DNA of 64,000 nt from Gavia stellata (taxonomy: Eukaryota > Chordata > Aves > Gaviiformes > Gaviidae): positions 35,134,329-35,198,328 of the forward strand of contig NC_082603.1 of assembly GCF_030936135.1 (NCBI RefSeq). Reading direction: 5' to 3'. The position numbers and the translations under genes were made by a program. The stretch's first letter is position 1, and each line of letters starts with the position of its first letter. Positions 57,201 to 64,000 of the stretch are shown piece after piece. The notes beneath the pieces were generated by a model that was given only the letters and a program-made list of their open reading frames with translations, made no database searches and was not told the origin of the DNA.

Positions 57201-59948
57201 AATATGCTGAAAACTTATTTGATTTAAACTTGAATGATGCTGGTGGAAATGTGCCCAACTACGCACATTTATATATTCAAAGAGCAATCTGAGGGAGTCA
57301 CGCTTCTGCATTGCCAGTTATGTGTATTTTCAGCTTCATGTGTGTGGAACAAATGTCTGCTTTGCCCGACTATTTGTCATAGATGTCCACAGGCTAATCA
57401 CTGCACTGAGCTCTGCTTTTCACCCAAAGGGGTCTGTTTCTCCATTTGTGCAATAATTTTTCATTAATGTTAGCATTATTGTTTGCAGGGCGTTAACATT
57501 GCTGTTAATGGAGGTTGTGCAAAGGAGCTGACAGAATGCTCCTTAAATCTGTAATCTGAATTCAGGTTGGAGAGAAGCTATACAGTGTTAAACACTTTTC
57601 TACTTGAGATCAGACAAAGCTGTGCAGTATTTACATTAATCCTGCACTTTCAAAGCACGCGCAAGGATTTAGCTTCACAGTTACTCTTGATTTCAATGCA
57701 AGTTAAACACTGTGCAACACTTTGAACATTTCTTCTTAGAAGTGCCAGATTTGGGCAGTTCAGCTTCTGAAGCCTTTAGATCATGACTCTTCTGTCCTCA
57801 TATAGATGAAATTTTTAAGAAAATAGGAAACTATTATTCTGGGGAGGCTTCCCCCACAGGAGAGTGACAATTCCTAAATACATGTTTACCTACAATCCTG
57901 TAAATGCAGGAGAAATGGCTGCAGTTTAACTAATGATAGAACTTGCTTGTTGGGCTCATGAAAAGCTTTTCTTCTGCTTGGGCCATAACTCTCATGGTAA
58001 ATCAAACTCTTCCCTCAGCAGATGAGCATTTTAAAGGTAGTTTAATGTGTTTTAAAAATATAGATAATGGTGTCACTTTCTTAATAACTGTAGAGAATAA
58101 AAGGATGTATTATGAAATTATCATGGCCATGTTTAGCTCTTGCTTTACTGAATTTAGCTGTTTTTCAAATGCTGTCTTGTTGTTTTCAAAGGAAAGCATG
58201 CAGGAACCAGATGTGGGAGAGTGTGATCTCCAGGACTGCTGGCAGCAGGAATGCATGCAGCTCTCGCAGGGGGCTGGAGACCCTTGGTCAATAGGCAGCT
58301 GGGCTGCGTTGCTGTCACTTGTGCCTTCCTGCGGCCGGAGAGCCTGTGCCATTTGTGCAGCTCCATGTAAATCTAGCTGCAGTAAACGTGTGTGTGTTTG
58401 TGTATGGGGCACCTGTGATAGAAAATACAGGCCTGTTGCCTTTGGCTCTCTAGAAGCCAAGAGTGTGAGGATCCAGCAGCACTGGATCTGAGTGTGTTTT
58501 TACTAATCTAATTGTGCTGTTGTATCACCAGTGCAAAAAGGAGGAGTATTATGGAAGTAGGCAACCTGGACTATGTCCTGCTACCACTGGGGTCAGCAGC
58601 ACCTGTAGGACAGTGTCCTGCCTCCTCTAGATGGAGAGGTGGATGCTGTTCCTGCTCTAGTCTGTAAGGAGCTGCCTGGTGATGTGGGGAATGGAGGGAG
58701 GAATGGATATACAGTAGTCTACTTTTCCTAAAGGCTTTGTTTAGATGCTCTCCCTCACTGGTAGCAGAGATGAGTTCAGAGTGGCTCAAACCTGGATTTT
58801 GGAACACTAGAAATTTGAAGTCCTGAGTAGATCCAGGCTTTACCACTGCATATTTAAAAAAGCGCACAGAGATAAAATTGGATCTAAACCCAAGGTGAGA
58901 ACTGGAATTGCACTGGTTTTCAGAAAGGCCTCATTTAAAATCTAGCATTTGGCTCAAATCCATCTCATTTAAAAACCAAAACCAAAGAAGTTTTACTGGA
59001 AGCTTCTAGTGGCATATTGTATTAATGATAAATGGCATAATATAATTTGGTTTCTTATATAAGGACTCCTTGAGTCTCTGTCAGAGATGGTGAAACAAGT
59101 GGGCACAATGACCAAACAATCTCCCAGCTTTCAAACTTGCCCCTTTATCATGTGTGCTCTGTTTCTCTACTCTTATATGGGCAGGGTGAATAAAAGTCTG
59201 TTGATCCCTTCCAGACTATTGGTCTGTCACCTATAGACAGAGTTCAGTTTCTCCATATGTGCTCTGATTAAAATCAGGGAAGTATTTTGAAAATACTTTA
59301 GAGCTTGGTATGTTTTTGAAGTGCCAAGAAAAGTTTTGAGGAGCAGTGGATCCTTGAAACAGTATATGGGTGCAGGTTAGATTCAGAGTATGGATTTAGA
59401 CTGGTGTTTAATTGGGGGCTAAGACTCAGCCACAGCTTTGGTGATATAACACTTAATGCTCTGTTCTTACAAAATGGCAAAAACTTTATGCAATTTAGCA
59501 GAATTCATTACATGATTTCTGATGTCTTAAGGAATATAACTTCCTGGTTACATGAGATTCCTGTGAAAATTAATTAAAACTAAAACCAATCCACAAACCA
59601 GTTGTTTCTTGTTCTGATTCTGATAGACACCAGTCCAATCAACTCCAAGAGCAGGCTAAACTCTCTAGTCCCAAACCCAGAGGTGACAAGCTGAAGCAAG
59701 CATACTTCAGGAAAATGCTGCTGTATTTGTGAGTGGAAGGTGCTCTGGGGAGCTTGCTGTCCGTGTATCATCAGCCTTCCAGCGCACTGTGACGCTTGTC
59801 TATTCAACTGCAAGTGCTGGCAGTAGATATTTGTTGGGGCATTGGAAAGGGATTGTTGCTGTGCTTAGTTTTGATACTATATGTCAACTCATTTGCAGAA
59901 TGCAGTTGCCTTTTGTTTGTATTGTTAGGGATAATTACTACAATTTGT
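54247..59948. other. Intergenic spacer, no gene seen
   Basis: Includes the longest otherwise unexplained open frame of the window (57,943-58,491 plus, 182 codons), which crosses a short GT-rich stretch near 58,390 and shows no known domain. No repeats recognised. Confidence 0.45.
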
Positions 59949-59950
59949 TA

Positions 59951-60596
59951 TCATAGAATTGGTAAGGTTGGAAAGCTCCTTTAAGGTCATCGAGTCCAAC
60001 TGTTAACCTAACCCTGCCAAGTCCACCACTAAACCGTGTCCCGCAGTGCCACGTCCACACCTTCCTTGAACACCTCCAGCGATGGTGACTCCACCACCTC
60101 CCTGGGCAGCCTCTTCCAGTGCTTCACCACTCTCTCAGGAAAGACATTTCTCCTAATATCCAGCCTGAACCTCCCCTGGAGCAACTAGAGGCCATCTCCT
60201 CCTGTCCTATCACTTGTCACTTGGGAGAAGAGACCAACACCCACCTCCCCACAACCCCCTTTCAGGCAGTTGTAGAGAGCGATGAGGTCTCCCCTCAGCC
60301 TCCTCTTCTCCAGACTGAACAACCCCAGCTCCCTCAGCCGCTCCTCATCAGACTTGTGCTCCAGACCCCTCACCAGCTCCGTCGCCCTTCTCTGGACACG
60401 CTCCAGCACCTCAAGGTCCTTCTTGGAGTGAGGGGCCCAAAACTGAACACAGCATTCGAGGTGTGGCCTCACCAGCGCCGAGTACAGGGGCACGATCCCC
60501 TCCCTGCTCCTGCTGCCCACACCATTTCTGATACAGGCCAGGATGCCGTTGGCCTTCTTGGCCACCTGGGCACACTGCTGGCTCATATTCATCAAA
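59951..60596 (-). mobile_element. CR1 LINE fragment including the end of ORF2, minus orientation
   Basis: Begins with the reverse of the CR1 tail (atagaattggtaaggttgga, gtccaactgttaaccta) and runs through the conserved 3'UTR to a segment encoding the ORF2 C-terminus on the minus strand ([38 protein letters not shown]). About 100 codons of this read open, but it is 5'-truncated. It is the only minus-strand CR1 seen here. Confidence 0.94.
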
Positions 60597-63500
60597 GTCA
60601 CAGGATGTGGGGCAAATGTACATGGGATACTTCAGCAACACCCTGTAAGTGGTGCAGAGAAAGGGCAGATGAAATATTTTTGCGAAGATGTAGTATGCAT
60701 CCTGAACAGTTACAGTAGGGTGAATCATGCAGCACAAACTATGCTTAAAACAAAAAAGGCACTCTGTGAAACTGCTTCATTATATAATAATGCTCAGTGA
60801 TTTCTAGAGCTCTGTCCTACAAGATATTGAGCAATTCTAACCTGAGAAATACAAAAAGTTGATTTATAACCAGCTACCTGACAATAGTTATAACCAATAC
60901 CTGACAATTTGCTGACAGTAGTTTTGAATAATAGTGCTTAAACAGTATTTTCTTGACAATTCTAAATAACCCCTTGGTTTTAGAGAATTAGCCTTGCCAT
61001 AAAAATACAAATTAAAAGGAAAAGAGCATTTCATTAGAGTTTTTGATCACTCGAGATTTTTATTCTTTTCTTTCTTAACTGAAATTCTCTTTTAGGTTTA
61101 AAGGGTTCACCTCTGAGTTGTAGTTGTGGTAATTATATGCTACCTGTCATACAGATACATTACCTACTGACATTAAAGCTTTCAGAAATTATAATGGACA
61201 AAGACAGATGTTGCCAGGTTTAAAAATAAAATTAAAACAACAGAAACAGTGTAGCAGCTCATCAGAATTCATCAGCAATCGGGTCTTAATTCCATGGTAC
61301 TGTACTGTTATCTGTCAACCATTCATGCAATTAAGAGAAAATATCTCCCAACGTTTCCATGGTACTAAAGCACTCCAGGAGAACAGCCAGCCCACACAGG
61401 ACCCAGGAGCGATAAAATATTAATTCAGTACAAGCACATGTTCAATAATCTCAACATTTAATACAGGCTATAGTAATTCAGTCCTAGCAAATTATGCAGT
61501 TAAACAGAGCAGAGCCAGATAGTATGCTACTTGGCAATGACTTTATTTGCAAAAAAGCCTATTTATTGTGGGATTAGGACTGTGGATGTGAAAGCGGTGC
61601 TTTGCTGTTAGCAATGCAGATATTGTGGGTGATGAGTGCAGGCTCAGGCTGAACAGCTCCAGCCGAGGTGAGGATGGGAAACTCAGTTTTCAAGGTGTGT
61701 AGCTGTTTGCCAGATGAAGCCCAAAAGAAAAGGGAGTTTGAAATGCTGCATCAAGCAGAGAATAATTAATCGACTGCACAGCTCGGAGATGACAAATGAA
61801 ACTGGTCTCGATGTCTGTTGCGAGGAATTGCATGTCGCAGAGTGGATTTTGGGGAGAGTTGTGCCTCCTCCATCAGCACCAGCACCCATCCTGTACAGCA
61901 CAGCCGCAGCAGCAGGCTGCGTCCACCTCTGGCGTGTGCCGAACTTGTGCTTACAATTAGAAAAAACATTTTCTGACACTGGAAATGCCCAATAAGGGCA
62001 CTGGGGAAGTTGTGTTTGGTAGTAGCATCTTGTAAGTATGGGTTTAACACTCATGAGCCCTGCGGAGCCGAGGCTGGAGCCAGGGGCACGGGAAGGGCTC
62101 CAGCCAGGCTTCTGCCTCCTCTCTGTTTTTGGGTCCCTGCCTGCCTTTGCCGTTTGCTTTCTGCAGGCAGTGCAAGGTGCAGGCGTAGCTGGGATAAATT
62201 TGGATTAGCTGGAGTTGGTTACGCCGGGGTTGCTGTCTTCTCTCTTGAAAAGAAATCCTGTCCCGATGTAAACTTCTCAGAAGAAAACTTCCCTTAAAAA
62301 GTTTCAAGTGGGATGCAATAGCTTCCAAACTCCAGCCCAAGGTACTGCCAGGTCTCTGCTGCTGCTCTTGTTTACCGCACAGAGCTGCTGCTGGGACTCA
62401 GTTGCTTCAGGAGGAATCGGAAGTATTTGCCCTACAGATATTTTTTTGAAGACCTGCAGATGAAAGGGCTGTTACAGCCCCTCGGTTTTCCTTTCATCTC
62501 TTCTTTATAACATGATGCTTTTTTTTTTTTGTTCAAGTTGTTGCTGGAAAGGGAGAGGAAGCTGGAAGCTGTTAAGGGAAAGTCCCACACTGAGGTTTTA
62601 GAATATGATTGTACAATTAGCTGAATGACTTTACTGGTTATCAGTTGCTTTGTACTAAAAAGGACAGGCTCCCAGCTTGTCTGGAAAAACTGTCAGTCAA
62701 GGTCGTTTTCCCAGAATTGATGGTACATTTCCAACATGAGCAGTGAGAATGGATGTTTATAATGACAAATCGTAGGGAAATTGAGCATTATGTTCTCTTG
62801 CTTATTTAATTTCTAAATATCTTGAAAATAGGGTTCTGTCGGCTCCCTTAATAAGCTAGACCATGTAATCAGTTAGATATTGGTAGCTGAAAAAAGACTT
62901 TAAGGGCCTGAAGTGCATTTATTTTAAACTTCTTATCCAGGTGTCTGGTCTACAAAAACCTGAGAAAGCATGTGAAGATAAATTTTCAAGAAGAAAGGAA
63001 GTGAAAACTCTGTGCTTAAAAGGGGAAGGTTGAGAGGGAAATATTGTAAATTTCTGCTTTTTGCTTTTTTCCTAATTTTTCCACTTCAGTGGCTAATTAA
63101 CATTTCAGAGAAAGGAAGACTTTGCTAAAAATCCAGCATCTCTCCTTAAGGCTTGGCTTAAAAATACATCCTTGGGATCTTCAAGAGTTGTGTAGAAAAT
63201 GGGCTGATATTGGCATTCCTAATATTTTAAGGATAAAACAAAGAATAAATCCAGCTAAAGCTATTCTAGACAGTCTTTCAAGGCCTCATAAAGAAACAAA
63301 TTCAGGCAAAAGAAGAGTGTTTTTAAAATACTTGGCAGCTCATCTTTAATATTAATGCCAGTACTCTTCCCTTACTTTTCTGAATAATGCATCCTGGGTA
63401 TTTAGTCTCTTCAGATATTTTTAGAGTGACTTCCCCTTTGCTGTTCAGACAAGTTAGTATACACAATGGTGGCAGCTAAAATTACTTAATTTTTTTAATA

Positions 63501-64000
63501 CGCTAACTCCATCTCTTAAATAATTTCATTTTATTTCCTCTGAACCCCACAGTTTCTCTCTGGCGAGGTACAGTAACCAGGAGGTAGGTGAGTGCGGGTC
63601 TGGAGGCAGAAGAGGCAATTAAACAGGTCGGGCTCAGAGCAGAATTTGGGGCTTGGGTCTGGAAATGTCTCGGAAATCTCCTGTTTCAAAGATTGAATTG
63701 GAAAAAAGAACCCAGCTTTCTGATGCTTGGATCCGACATAACATAGACTGATAGGACAGATCAGCGGAGGTACAAACCCATCCGGAACTAGAACTATAAC
63801 ACATTCAAAACCTGAATTCTGGACTTTAACAACTGCAGTTCCCACTTTGTCCAACATGGATCAATAATCTTGCTGCTTCTCCAGTGATCCCCCATGGCAT
63901 TAGTCATCACATAATGAACAGTTTTTGCCTGACGCCGGCTGTTCAGTATGGCTTGTTGCACTGCTGATTTCTGCCAGTTGCATTTGATAATTGCAACCCA
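60597..64000. other. Intergenic spacer, no gene seen
   Basis: AT-rich. No coding exon, RNA gene or known repeat was recognised. Some stretches with many ATTA cores (around 61,260-61,440 and 62,600-62,660) could be regulatory, but that cannot be shown from one sequence. Confidence 0.4.

Noticed and set aside
57943-58491. 182-codon open frame on the plus strand
   Set aside because: No recognisable domain, a GT-repeat-derived Val/Cys stretch, no splice or promoter context; probably chance.
60119-60718. 199-codon plus-strand frame
   Set aside because: It is antisense to a CR1 copy; the real coding remnant is CR1 ORF2 on the minus strand.

Overview
This window is nuclear DNA of a bird. The evidence is long introns with GT-AG boundaries, many truncated CR1 LINE copies ending in the typical short tail (gattctgtgattct or variants), a CpG-island promoter, and RPE65 with the usual vertebrate length of 533 residues. 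RPE65 next to DEPDC1 on the same strand is a conserved vertebrate arrangement (human 1p31 has it too). No prokaryotic, viral or CRISPR feature was seen.

Layout. (1) 135-13,336, plus strand: a 12-exon gene for a mitochondrial-type acyl-CoA carboxylase carboxyltransferase subunit, closest to methylcrotonoyl-CoA carboxylase beta (MCCC2). It is a divergent paralogue: the N-terminal carboxyltransferase half is well kept, but the glycine-rich active-site motifs of the C-terminal half are replaced. (2) 14,266-21,695, minus strand: complete RPE65 in 14 exons, with all four iron-binding histidines and a TATA-like box. Genes 1 and 2 are convergent, and candidate poly(A) signals of the two lie about 90 bp apart. 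(3) 21.8-29.1 kb: spacer with three CR1 copies and no recognisable gene. (4) 29,364-44,442, minus strand: complete DEPDC1 in 12 coding exons (819 codons), starting in a CpG island that carries an inverted CCAAT box, a CHR-like element and two CACGTG boxes. (5) 44.7-64.0 kb: AT-rich spacer with two CR1 remnants and no coding exon I can recognise.

The three genes do not form one pathway: RPE65 is the visual-cycle isomerohydrolase of the retinal pigment epithelium, DEPDC1 is a cell-cycle-associated DEP/RhoGAP-like protein, and the first gene is a mitochondrial biotin-carboxylase relative of unclear activity. The observation most worth following is that first gene: an intact reading frame whose second half looks like a pseudoenzyme or an enzyme of altered specificity.

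Exon limits were found by hand by joining reading frames across GT/AG sites. The phases close without a frameshift in all three genes.
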